A stretch of DNA of 64,000 nucleotides. Origin: Acidocella aquatica (GTDB taxonomy: Bacteria; Pseudomonadota; Alphaproteobacteria; Acetobacterales; Acetobacteraceae). The notes beneath the pieces were generated by a model. It did no database searches and was not told the DNA's origin. It worked only from the letters and a program-made list of their open reading frames with translations. Below, one piece after another: positions 17,550 to 26,086 of this stretch. The position numbers were made by a program, and so were the translations under genes. Numbering within the stretch: the stretch's first letter is position 1; every line of letters starts with the position of its first letter. The stretch is taken from contig NZ_BSOS01000006.1 in assembly GCF_030160635.1 (NCBI RefSeq), forward strand, positions 62,001-126,000, in the 5' to 3' direction.

Positions 17550-18350
17550 ATGAGCGAGCCGGAATTATTAACGCAAATCGACGGACCGATTGCCCGGATC
17601 ACGTTTAACCGGCCGCAGGCGCGTAATGCGCTGACCGCTGGCATGGTGAGCGACATGGCGGCGTTTTTGCTGAAAATTGAGAATGACTCAGCGGTGCGCT
17701 GCGTGATTCTTGCGGGTTCTGGCGAGCACTTCATGGCCGGTGGCGATGTTGCGGGGTTTGGCGAGGCGCTGAATGCCCTGCCGGCGGAGCGGGAGGCTGA
17801 TTTTGTCCGCCGGGCAAAATCAGCCATGCCGATCTTCGAGGTGTTTGAACGTTTGTCGAAGCCGGTGATTGCCAAGGTGCGCGGTGCGGCGGCGGGGGCC
17901 AGTATCGGCTGGGTTGCGGCGGCGGATTTTGTGATGATCTCCGAGACGGCATTATTCGTGTTCGCGCATATCCATTTGGGTGCCAGCCCGGATGGCGCGC
18001 TGACCTGGCATCTGCCGCGCGCGGTGGGGCTGCGCAAGGCGAAGGAACTGGTGCTTCTCGGCGGGCGGTTGAACGCGCAGGAAGCGCTGGAGGCGGGGCT
18101 GGCAAATCGCCTGGTGCCGAACGCGGAGCTTGATGCGGAAACCGAAGCGCTGGCGAAACGCCTTAGCGCCGGGCCAAGCATTGCCATTGGCCGCAGCAAG
18201 CTGTTGCTCAATCAGGCTTCGGCCAATTCGCAACTCCGGCAGATGGAGCTGGAAGCAGAGTCGTTTGGCGCCTGCGCGGCGAGTGATGATTTCGTTGAAG
18301 GCGTCACGGCATTCACGGGCAAGCGTAAAGCGGCATTCAAGGGCCGTTGA
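17550..18350 (+). CDS. Crotonase-fold enoyl-CoA hydratase/isomerase family protein
   Basis: A 266-residue crotonase protein with the oxyanion segment FMAGGDVAGF near 61-70. The catalytic glutamate positions are Gly120 and His140, while Asp148 in SPDGA is retained, the SPDG pattern seen in PaaG-like isomerases. Hydration is therefore less likely than isomerisation or another CoA-ester reaction. Its ATG is 1 nt after the ligase stop codon and the CoA-transferase starts 19 nt downstream, giving a tight four-gene operon. Confidence 0.85.
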   Translation: MSEPELLTQIDGPIARITFNRPQARNALTAGMVSDMAAFLLKIENDSAVRCVILAGSGEHFMAGGDVAGFGEALNALPAEREADFVRRAKSAMPIFEVFERLSKPVIAKVRGAAAGASIGWVAAADFVMISETALFVFAHIHLGASPDGALTWHLPRAVGLRKAKELVLLGGRLNAQEALEAGLANRLVPNAELDAETEALAKRLSAGPSIAIGRSKLLLNQASANSQLRQMELEAESFGACAASDDFVEGVTAFTGKRKAAFKGR

Positions 18351-18369
18351 TCTTCGAAGGGTTTTGAAT

Positions 18370-19557
18370 ATGGCAAAGATTTTACAGGGCATAAGGGTGC
18401 TGGATGTCACGCGTTATGTCGCTGGCCCGGCGACGACGGCATTGCTCGCGGACCTTGGCGCGGATGTAATCCGCATTGAGCCGCCTGGCGGCGGTGAAGA
18501 CCGTACGCCCCTGCCCTTTGCCGAAGGTTTCCACGGGGGTGCTGGTTTCACCCAGGTTGGGCGCAACAAGCGTGGTATAACGCTCGATCTTGCTTGCGAG
18601 CGTGGGAAGGCCGTGTTTGAAAAATTGTTAAAGACGGCGGATATCGTGGTTGCGAATTTGCCACCTCGCTCCGTGGCGTCGCTGGGCATTGGCTATGAGC
18701 GGCTCTGCGCGACCAAGCCTGATATCATCTTTGTGCATCTGACCACTTTTGGCGCCGATGGGCCTTATGCCGACCGGCTGGGGTTTGATGCGATCGCGCA
18801 AGTGATGAGCGGCATGACACATCTCTCCGGTGATCCTGGCCGGCCGATGAAAAACGCGGCGGCATGGGTGGATATGTCCACCGGTTTTATCGGTGCGTTC
18901 GGCGCGCTGGCGGCGTTGCGCCATCGCGATGCCACCGGCGAGGGGCAGAAGGTGGAAGCCAATCTGCTGCAAACCGCAATGACAGTCGGTAATTACTTTT
19001 TGATCGAGGAAGATTTCAATCACTACGGGCGCGAGGGGACGGGTAACCGTGCGCAGTCTGGCGGGCCGGCTGATCTGGTGCGGACCAAGGATGGCTGGGT
19101 GTATATCGTCGCGCTTGGCAACCCGATGTTCAAGCGGTTTGCCCGGATGATTGGCCGTGAGGAGGAGTTTCTGGCAGATCCACGCTATCAATCCGACGAG
19201 AGCCGCGCCGAGCATGGCGATGCATTGAGTGCGGTGACGAGTGAATGGTCGTCGCGGCTGACGACGGAAGAAGCGCTGCTGCAACTGGCCAAATTCAACA
19301 TTCCGGCCGGGCCGCTTTTAACGCCCAAACAGGCCTTGGCCGACCCGCATGTGGTTGGGCAATTCCTGCAGCATGTCGAGGTCGAGGGCTTGTCAAAACC
19401 CGTGCCCTATATCCGCCCGCCTGCGAAGTTGAGTAAAACACCGGCGGAAATACACAAAGGTCCGCCGCGCGCGGGGGAGGATAATGAAGCGATTTTGGCG
19501 GAAGTTGGTTTTACGGTGGAAGAAATCGCAACGCTGGCGCGCGACGGTGTGATTTGA
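18370..19557 (+). CDS. CoA-transferase family III (CaiB/BaiF type)
   Basis: A 395-residue transferase. The N-terminal VLDVTRYVAGP, GADVIRIEPPGG and NKRGITLDL motifs are typical, and the catalytic aspartate that forms the acyl-anhydride is Asp168 (AAWVDMSTG). It moves CoA between carboxylic acids, probably recycling CoA among pathway acids. The start at 18370 was chosen because the family N-terminus begins there; the frame is open further upstream but overlaps the crotonase. Its TGA abuts the stop of the convergent gene in the palindrome TGATCA. Confidence 0.9.
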   Translation: MAKILQGIRVLDVTRYVAGPATTALLADLGADVIRIEPPGGGEDRTPLPFAEGFHGGAGFTQVGRNKRGITLDLACERGKAVFEKLLKTADIVVANLPPRSVASLGIGYERLCATKPDIIFVHLTTFGADGPYADRLGFDAIAQVMSGMTHLSGDPGRPMKNAAAWVDMSTGFIGAFGALAALRHRDATGEGQKVEANLLQTAMTVGNYFLIEEDFNHYGREGTGNRAQSGGPADLVRTKDGWVYIVALGNPMFKRFARMIGREEEFLADPRYQSDESRAEHGDALSAVTSEWSSRLTTEEALLQLAKFNIPAGPLLTPKQALADPHVVGQFLQHVEVEGLSKPVPYIRPPAKLSKTPAEIHKGPPRAGEDNEAILAEVGFTVEEIATLARDGVI

Positions 19558-20928
19558 TCAGCTGGCGCTGAGGTTTTTTTGATATATGGGCCCACCGAGC
19601 GGGCGGGGAAAGCCCAGTGCTGCGACGCAGAGCAGGTCAATATCTCCGGTTGACGCAGCGGCGCCGGAGGCAACCAGCGCTTCGCCGGTCGCAGAGAGTG
19701 CCGCGGTAAATTGCGGTGAAAATGCCTGCACGGGGCCAGATACAGCGGCGCGGAGTTGTTGGCTGAGCTGGCAGCCGCGCCCGATGACCGTGGCGCGGCC
19801 CAATGGACGGACGAGGCGGGCAATGGCGGCGAGGACGGCGGCATCCTGATTTTTTTGTGTGGCGATTTCGACCAGCCCGTTGGCCTTGCCATGCAGGATG
19901 ACGGTCAGCGCGTGGGGAGCCGCGGTTTCGTTTGAGCCAATGACATGCACGGCTATTTCCGCATCCGGCCGGATTTCGATGTTGGCGGCACGGGCGATTG
20001 GTGCCAGGGTTTGGGCGTGTGAGCCGCTGAGCGCCAGGGCGGTGAGTCGCTGGGGTGGCGCCGCAACTTTTCCGGCGGCGCGTTCGGCGAAGAACAGATG
20101 GCGCATGGCCTTGGCTTCAGCGGAATATTTGCATTCGCTGACGAGCTGGCGTTCGGCTTCAACACCGGCATCAAACCCATGTTCATAGCCAGCGCGCACG
20201 GCGGCGATGGCTTTGAGGGGGGCGGTTTCTCCAGGGCGTTCATGTGCGGCGCGCAGCGCGGCGGCGGCGAAGATAGCCTGAGCATCCTGGCTGGCGATGA
20301 GCGCGTGGTCGCGGGTGCGGCGGATGAGTTTGCCGGTTTGGGCTTTGGCCCATGCTATGGCGGCGGCGCGGAAGTCAGCTTCGGTTGTTGTCTCATCGAC
20401 AAGACCGAGGCGCAGGGCCTCCGGGGTATCGAGGATATCGCCGCAGGCGGCGACATCCAGTGCGCGGGCGAGGGGGATGATGCGGGGCAGGCGCTGTGTG
20501 CCGCAGGCGCCGGGGATGATGCCGACCTCGACTTCGGGCAGGCCGAAACGGGCTTGTGCTCCGGCGAGGCGGTAATGGCAGGTGAGGGCGAGCTCCAGCC
20601 CGCCGCCCAGCGCCGCGCCGTGGATGGCGGCGAACAGTGGTTTTGTGACCCGGTCCATGGCGTCAAGTGCCGCATGCAGAAAGAACGGTTCGGTGCGCGT
20701 GGCGGTTCGCTTGAGGTCCACCCCGGCGGAGAAGGCGCGGCCGGCGCCAACGAACAGTATGCCCGCGACCGCCTTATTGTGTTCCAGATGGGGCATAAGC
20801 TCGGCGATGCCCTCGCGCATGGTGTCATACAGTGCGTTGACCGGTGGGTTATCCAGTTCGATGATGGCGAGATTGCCATCGAGGGTGAGGTGCAGCGGAG
20901 CTTGGCTCTCAGCGGCGGGCGTGGTCAT
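19558..20928 (-). CDS. Enoyl-CoA hydratase with a degenerate FadB/FadJ-like C-terminal region
   Basis: 456 residues. Residues 1-205 are a crotonase domain with both catalytic glutamates kept (GGGLELAL and GLPEVEVG), so hydratase activity is likely. Residues 205-300 resemble the linker helix region of multifunctional FadB/FadJ proteins (ECKYSAEAKAMRHLFFAER). After that, no NAD-binding GxGxxG or dehydrogenase catalytic motif is seen, yet the C-terminus (VAALGFPRPLGGPIYQ) matches the end of the 3-hydroxyacyl-CoA dehydrogenase domain. It therefore looks like a bifunctional enzyme whose dehydrogenase part has shrunk. It is translated by ATGA overlap with the ferredoxin reductase upstream. Confidence 0.8.
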   Translation of the reverse strand: MTTPAAESQAPLHLTLDGNLAIIELDNPPVNALYDTMREGIAELMPHLEHNKAVAGILFVGAGRAFSAGVDLKRTATRTEPFFLHAALDAMDRVTKPLFAAIHGAALGGGLELALTCHYRLAGAQARFGLPEVEVGIIPGACGTQRLPRIIPLARALDVAACGDILDTPEALRLGLVDETTTEADFRAAAIAWAKAQTGKLIRRTRDHALIASQDAQAIFAAAALRAAHERPGETAPLKAIAAVRAGYEHGFDAGVEAERQLVSECKYSAEAKAMRHLFFAERAAGKVAAPPQRLTALALSGSHAQTLAPIARAANIEIRPDAEIAVHVIGSNETAAPHALTVILHGKANGLVEIATQKNQDAAVLAAIARLVRPLGRATVIGRGCQLSQQLRAAVSGPVQAFSPQFTAALSATGEALVASGAAASTGDIDLLCVAALGFPRPLGGPIYQKNLSAS

Positions 20929-22121
20929 ACCGCGAGTTTCCGCAAATCCTGTTTTGGATCAGCGAGCAGGGCGGCGTTAACCGCGGCGCGTTTCTCGACG
21001 AGAATTTGGGCGAAACGCATGTCCTTGGCCTGATTGATGCCGAGCGCGCCGATCACGACTCCGGCTTCGTTCTGGTAGATGAGCATGAATTTCCGGCTGT
21101 TGGCCTCACCACGCAACGTGGCGATGCCGGTGCCGATATCGCCGGCGGTTTGCAGCTTTACGTCATATTGGTCGGACCACATGGTTGACACGGCGCCATA
21201 GGCCTCGTGTTTGCCCAGCATGTTGCGCGCAGCGGTGATGGCCTGGTTTTGCGCGTGTTTCCAGTTTTCGCTGCGGATGTCGCCGTTGCCAAAAGGGTTG
21301 GGATAGCGCGTTACGTCACCCGCGGCGTAAATATCCGGGTCGCTGGTCTGGCAATATTCGTCGACGATGATGCCGTCGCGGCAGGCAAGTCCGGCCGCGG
21401 CGGCGAGCTCGGTATTTGGCACGACGCCGATGCCGATCACGATCAGATCAGCTTGAAGATCACCGCGCTTGGTGGTGCTGATACCCGTGGGGGTGAGGCT
21501 GACGGAGCCGGCATCGAGCAGCAGATTGACGCCGTGGCTCGTGTGCAGTTCCGCCATATAGGCGGAGAGCTCGGGCGGCAGAATACGCGACATCACACGG
21601 CCGGCGAAGTCTACCACGGTGACATGGCAGCCGCGGGTTGAAGCGCTGGCGGCGACTTCCATGCCGATGACGCCAGCGCCGACGATGGCAACGCGTATGC
21701 CAGGTTGAAGCGCGGCGCGAAGATGCCGCGCGTCGGCAAGCGTTCTCACGACGTAGGCCGGCACCGGGGAGGTTTCCATGCCGGGCAGGGTGCGCGCGCG
21801 CGCGCCCGTGGTGATCAGCAATTTTTCATATTTAATCGGTTCATCGGAGCCGATCTGCAGCGTGCGCGCGGCCGGGTTGATGGCAGTGACGGGCGTGCCC
21901 AGCCGGAGTTCGACGCCCTGTTCGGCGTACCAACTCTCGGCGCGCAGATAAAAGCGGCTTTCCGGCGCATCGCCGGTCAGCGCTTCCTTTGATAAAGGCG
22001 GACGGTCGTAGGGGGCTTCAGGCTCATCGCCGATCAGCAGAATCGGTCCGGCATAGCCTTCCTGCCGCAGAGTCGCCGCCGCCATATCGCCAGCCAGGCT
22101 CGCGCCGATGATGTAAATCAT
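20925..22121 (-). CDS. FAD-dependent NAD(P)H:ferredoxin reductase of the dioxygenase type (BphA4-like)
   Basis: A 398-residue flavoprotein with two dinucleotide-binding motifs: FAD at the N-terminus (IIGASLAGDMAA) and NADH in VAIVGAGVIGMEVA. The PYDRPPLSKEAL motif and the FAD-contacting YAAGDVTRYPNP are also present. The C-terminal domain is BphA4-like. It should pass electrons from NADH to a Rieske or [2Fe-2S] ferredoxin feeding an oxygenase. The start at 22121 has a textbook AGGAGGAGA site and begins MIYIIG, the usual start; the longer frame adds a non-homologous leader. The stop overlaps the enoyl-CoA hydratase start. Confidence 0.9.
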   Translation of the reverse strand: MIYIIGASLAGDMAAATLRQEGYAGPILLIGDEPEAPYDRPPLSKEALTGDAPESRFYLRAESWYAEQGVELRLGTPVTAINPAARTLQIGSDEPIKYEKLLITTGARARTLPGMETSPVPAYVVRTLADARHLRAALQPGIRVAIVGAGVIGMEVAASASTRGCHVTVVDFAGRVMSRILPPELSAYMAELHTSHGVNLLLDAGSVSLTPTGISTTKRGDLQADLIVIGIGVVPNTELAAAAGLACRDGIIVDEYCQTSDPDIYAAGDVTRYPNPFGNGDIRSENWKHAQNQAITAARNMLGKHEAYGAVSTMWSDQYDVKLQTAGDIGTGIATLRGEANSRKFMLIYQNEAGVVIGALGINQAKDMRFAQILVEKRAAVNAALLADPKQDLRKLAV

Positions 22122-22840
22122 GCTAGAATCTCCTCCTGAACCGCTTTGCGGCAATATATGGCAACCAAACAATGAGGTTGTGTACTAATTTTCTGGCCAC
22201 CCTAACATCTGTTTCCTGTGGGGGCAAGAAATCGCCGTGGAAGCGGATCGAAGACGGATAAAATGAGGAAAACCAAGGATATCAAAGCAATTTCACGGAA
22301 AAATTCCAACAAATTCAACGGGGATGGAGAAGACCCCCGGTGTGACGCCCGGTTTTAGTGGAACGAAAAGAGAATTGCCGGCAATGCTGAGAAAGCTGGT
22401 AAGCAAGGGCAGAAAATGGTCAAATAAAGAGATTGTAAGCCACCGTATGGTTGACAACTTTCTATCTAGTGTAATAAACACTTGCGTACTATCGTCGTTC
22501 AGGCAAAAGTTCACAGACCGTAGTTTGTAGTTACCGTCGTCATAAGTGGTGTTGTTATGAGGGGGAGGCGTGGACAAAATTATCGTTCTTAAATGCTGGG
22601 TGGATTTATCCGTCGCGGTGTAGGTTGAAGGGGCGGGGTATTGATCCATTTAGGCTGGCTTCCAGTCGTTTTTCGCGGAATGTTCTGAGATTGCGGGTTG
22701 CTTGGTGGGCGTGAGCAATGCCTCATTTGAGTGTTGAAGGTCTGACAGGTACTAAAAGCTTATTGATATGCGCTAGAGTAATAAAAAATCGCCAGCTTTA
22801 AACTGGTGGCGTGCAAGATCAACTGGGAAGGATAAATTCA
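22122..22840. other. Long AT-richer intergenic region
   Basis: 719 bp between the divergent ferredoxin reductase and DUF1302 genes, less GC-rich than its surroundings. It holds promoters for both directions, a possible relic of a LuxR-type gene at 22324-22530, a TGCGCTA-type motif at 22768-22775 and a small hairpin (CGCCAG, loop, CTGGTG) near 22790-22808 in the leader of the barrel gene. No intact protein frame is convincing. Confidence 0.5.
22324..22530 (+). pseudogene. Possible remnant of a LuxR-type helix-turn-helix
   Basis: A 68-codon frame whose middle reads TKREL...LVSKG..WSNKEI, then VSHRMVDNFLSSVIN. These segments resemble the LuxR C-terminal helix-turn-helix (TxRE-x-EVL-x-LVA-x-G-x-SNKEIA ... 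VSxRTVDNHLSxV), with about four extra residues before SNKEI and about five missing after it. The rest of a regulator is absent. It is most simply read as a decayed fragment. Chance resemblance is possible. Confidence 0.3.
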
Positions 22841-24526
22841 ATGAAAACAAAGGATGTAACGATTTTAAAGCAGCGGTTGCTGTCGAGTATTCCATCTCGA
22901 TATGCGCACCTCTCCGCCTTGATGCTCGCGGGCACGGCGGCGGGTGTCGTGACACTTTTGGCGCCGCATGCGGCGCATGCGTACAGCTTCTACAACGGCC
23001 AGTATGATGGTCAGCAACTCGAGATCAACCTCGATACGACGGTTGGTTATTCAAATATTTTTCGTGTCAATAATCCGTCCAAGGTGTTGTTGGCCAATGT
23101 CAACGGCGATGAAGGCGACCGCCAGTTTCCGCATGGCATGGTTTCGAATGAATTCGAAGTTAACCCGATTTTTGACGTCAAATACGGCAATTACGGCTTG
23201 CATGTCAGCGGTGAAGCTTATCTGAACACCGTTTATCTGCAAAAGGGCCAAGATCACTCAGCGGCCACCTTAAACCCGATTTCGATTACCGATCCATCGA
23301 GTTTCACGAGTGCGACGCGCAATCAGAATGGTGAAAATGCCAAGCTTCTGGATGCCTTTGTTTATGGCTCGGAGTATTTTGGGGCGAATAACCAGCAGGA
23401 AATCACTGTTAAAATTGGCCGTCAGACTCAGCTTTGGGGGCAGAGCCTGTTGATCGCCGGTGATGGTATTTCCGCGGCCATGGCGCCGATTGATATTCAG
23501 TTCGCGCAGAGCAACCCGAATGCGCTGGCCTCGCAGGTGTTCCTGCCGACCGCGCAGGTGGTCGTAACCTATCAGCCAAACACCGTATATACCCTGCAGG
23601 CTTATTATCAGTCTGAATGGGCGCCGGATAATTTCCAGGGTGTAGGCTCTTATTTCAGCAGCGCAGACATTCTCGACAAGGGTGGGCAGCGGATTCTTGT
23701 TGGAGGTCCTTATGGGCTTTACCGTATCAAGGATAACCGCCCGCCGATCGGTAACGGCCAGTTCGGTGTCTCCCTACAGGCGACGCTTGGTAATTTCGAT
23801 CTTGGCGTGTATGCGCTGCGCTATGATTCCAAAACGCCTGAGATCTATGTTGGTGCACCAGATCCGTCGAAGGGGCCGTCAATTCCTCAGGGCGGCGTAA
23901 ATGCGGGCAGTTACTGGCTGGTTTACCCACGTGACTTGCAGTTGTACGGTGCTTCGATCTCCACCACCATTGGGCCAGCTAACGTCGCGGGAGAAATTTC
24001 GTATCGTCCGAATGTGAATTTGGACAGCGGTTTGGGTGGTTCGGCCTATCCCGGTAATGCGAATGGCTCCCCGGCCTGGGCCGTCGGCCGCGTGTTGAAC
24101 GAACAGATTTCAACTTTGTATATTTCGCCACCGTTACCGCTTGATCCAGGTGGTTTGTCGTTCCTGGGCGAATTTGTATCAAACACCGTGCTTGGCGTGT
24201 CAAAAAACAAGGCTGCGTTGGCTCCAGGCCGCGATGCCACGGCTGGCCAGATTGCCTTTCAGCTTACCCCGACCTACTTCTTTGCTGCGGTTCCAAATGT
24301 TCAGTGGAACTTTCCGATCGGCTTCGGCATGGGCGTGTTTAACCGCTCGCAGTTCGACCAAACCGAAAACAATGGCGTTGGCCACGTAAATGTCAGTATT
24401 CAAGCCATTTACAAGCAAACTTGGACGGCCGAGGTGACCTATTACGACTATCTCGGGAAGGCTAACGCGCTCAATCCAACGGCCGATCGCGGGTATGTCG
24501 GATTCAACCTTACGCATACATTCTAA
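22841..24526 (+). CDS. DUF1302 family outer-membrane beta-barrel protein
   Basis: 561 residues. The N-terminus has a positively charged start, a hydrophobic stretch (SALMLAGTAAGVVTLLA) and a cleavage site AHA|YSF near residue 47, so it is exported. The mature protein is rich in amphipathic strands and Gly/Asn/Gln and ends in F (LTHTF), the usual barrel signal for the BAM machinery. DUF1302 proteins accompany DUF1329 proteins and RND pumps in clusters for steroid, terpenoid and other hydrophobic substrates and may be uptake channels. The start at 22841 has a GGGAAGGA site; an earlier in-frame GTG lacks one. DUF1329 follows after 20 nt. Confidence 0.88.
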   Translation: MKTKDVTILKQRLLSSIPSRYAHLSALMLAGTAAGVVTLLAPHAAHAYSFYNGQYDGQQLEINLDTTVGYSNIFRVNNPSKVLLANVNGDEGDRQFPHGMVSNEFEVNPIFDVKYGNYGLHVSGEAYLNTVYLQKGQDHSAATLNPISITDPSSFTSATRNQNGENAKLLDAFVYGSEYFGANNQQEITVKIGRQTQLWGQSLLIAGDGISAAMAPIDIQFAQSNPNALASQVFLPTAQVVVTYQPNTVYTLQAYYQSEWAPDNFQGVGSYFSSADILDKGGQRILVGGPYGLYRIKDNRPPIGNGQFGVSLQATLGNFDLGVYALRYDSKTPEIYVGAPDPSKGPSIPQGGVNAGSYWLVYPRDLQLYGASISTTIGPANVAGEISYRPNVNLDSGLGGSAYPGNANGSPAWAVGRVLNEQISTLYISPPLPLDPGGLSFLGEFVSNTVLGVSKNKAALAPGRDATAGQIAFQLTPTYFFAAVPNVQWNFPIGFGMGVFNRSQFDQTENNGVGHVNVSIQAIYKQTWTAEVTYYDYLGKANALNPTADRGYVGFNLTHTF

Positions 24527-24546
24527 GAATCAGGGAAGAAACAACC

Positions 24547-25962
24547 ATGAAAAGAAGAAGTTTTGGTTTGATGGGTGCAGTCAGCGCGGCGGCGATGAGT
24601 GCGGGGGTTGGTCTTCCGCAGAGGGCACGCGCGGCGCTGACGACGGCGGATGCCGACCGGCTCAAGAGTGAACTAACCCCGATCGGCGCCGAGCGCGCGG
24701 GCAATGCGGATGGTTCGATCCCGGCCTGGACCGGCGAAAATCTGCCGCTTGAGGGCAGCGGCCCATGGGGCATTCTGCCTGACTACTTCGCCAGCGACGC
24801 GAAGATTGTCAGCATCAATGCCTCCAATATGGAGCAATACAAAGACAAGCTGACACCCGGCACGCAGGCGATGATGCAGAAGTATCCGGACTTCCGGATC
24901 GATGTGTATCCGACCCATCGTACCGCGATTGCCACGCAGGAAGTGTATGACAACGCGTATAAGAACGTGACGGGTGCGGTGCCGGCCGCGGGCGGTTCGC
25001 GCTTTGGCGTTTCGGGTGTTTACGGCGCCATTCCGTTCCCGATCCCCGACCCGAACGATCCGCTTGAGGCTGGCGCACAGATTATTCAAAACCATTCCTT
25101 CCGGTGGTTCGGCCCGTATCAGACGCGCAATCTCTGTATTTATACAATGATCGATGGCCAGTTGGTGCTGGCCACGGGTGACCGGGTGACGCAGTCCTGC
25201 CCTTACTACTTCCCCGGCGGTGATGCTGCCTCCTTCGACAGCGGCCCTCACAGGGGCCAACTGCGCAACTTCCTGGGGCCGGTGTTTGCCCCGCCGCAGT
25301 CCAAGGGGCAGATCTACATGGAGCTGAACACGACGAATCAGCTGGAGAATCCGGTCAAGATCTGGGAATATCTGGTGGGTCAAGGGCGTGTGCGCCGCGC
25401 GCCGGAACTACAGTATGACACGCCGGAAACGCAGGCCAACGACCTTATCAATTATGACGAAAGCTACGGTTGGTACGGTTCGCAGGACAGGTACGACTGG
25501 AAGTCGCTCGGCAAGAAGGAGATGTACATCCCCTACAACAACAACAAGCTGTGGAATGCAACCCAGTTTGAGGCGCATGGGAACCATTTCATTAATCCGG
25601 ATCTGGTGCGGTGGGAACTGCATCGTGTATGGGTGGTTGATGCCACGTTGCACCCAGGTGAGCGTAACGTGCTGCCGCACCGTGTGTTCTATGTTGACGA
25701 GGATACATGGACCATCGCGGCGACTGACTCCTACGATGCGCAAGGCAATCTGCTTCGCGTTGTGCATATCTTCAATGAAAACCGGCCAGATATTCCTGCT
25801 GTTTCCATGGGAACGCCGGCGTTCTACAATTTCCAGACGGGCAATTATGTGACTGTGCAGGCCCCCTGGAATTCACCGCCGTATAACCAGCCCTACCTGC
25901 TGACGCCAATTCCCGATAGCACGTTCAATCCGCAACAAATGGCGGCGGCGGGTCAGTATTAA
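24547..25962 (+). CDS. DUF1329 family periplasmic/outer-membrane protein
   Basis: 471 residues with an N-terminal signal (KRRSFGLMG is Tat-like, cleavage near ARA|ALT). DUF1329 proteins have a LolB-like fold and are thought to carry lipophilic molecules in the envelope. Visible family features are ADRLKSELTPIGAERAGN at the start of the mature chain, IPAWTGE and a C-terminal YVDEDTWTI region. It is 20 nt behind the DUF1302 barrel gene and ends before a strong terminator, so the two form the upstream unit of the envelope module. Confidence 0.88.
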   Translation: MKRRSFGLMGAVSAAAMSAGVGLPQRARAALTTADADRLKSELTPIGAERAGNADGSIPAWTGENLPLEGSGPWGILPDYFASDAKIVSINASNMEQYKDKLTPGTQAMMQKYPDFRIDVYPTHRTAIATQEVYDNAYKNVTGAVPAAGGSRFGVSGVYGAIPFPIPDPNDPLEAGAQIIQNHSFRWFGPYQTRNLCIYTMIDGQLVLATGDRVTQSCPYYFPGGDAASFDSGPHRGQLRNFLGPVFAPPQSKGQIYMELNTTNQLENPVKIWEYLVGQGRVRRAPELQYDTPETQANDLINYDESYGWYGSQDRYDWKSLGKKEMYIPYNNNKLWNATQFEAHGNHFINPDLVRWELHRVWVVDATLHPGERNVLPHRVFYVDEDTWTIAATDSYDAQGNLLRVVHIFNENRPDIPAVSMGTPAFYNFQTGNYVTVQAPWNSPPYNQPYLLTPIPDSTFNPQQMAAAGQY

Positions 25963-25996
25963 GGAGGCGCCGCTCCCAAGCGGCAGCCTGACCAGC

Positions 25997-26045
25997 GGTG
26001 TGCCTCAAACAGGGGTTTTGTTTGGGGCGCACCTTTTGTCTTTTT
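25997..26045 (+). terminator. Rho-independent terminator after DUF1329
   Basis: A 15-bp stem (25997-26011 with 26019-26033, two G-T wobbles, no mismatch) closes a 7-nt loop and is followed by TTTTGTCTTTTT. It lies 35 nt after the DUF1329 stop and 42 nt before the next gene, so transcription of the YCF48/RND genes either reads through or restarts. Confidence 0.85.
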
Positions 26046-26086
26046 AGCCTAGTGCGTTCGTGATCGGTGAAGTGAGTACGATAATA

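Noticed and set aside
22293-22649. Minus-strand frame of 118 codons in the 719-bp gap, considered as a transposase remnant
   Set aside because: No DDE, HTH or inverted-repeat signature; no target duplication seen. Only the LuxR-like fragment on the plus strand had any resemblance.
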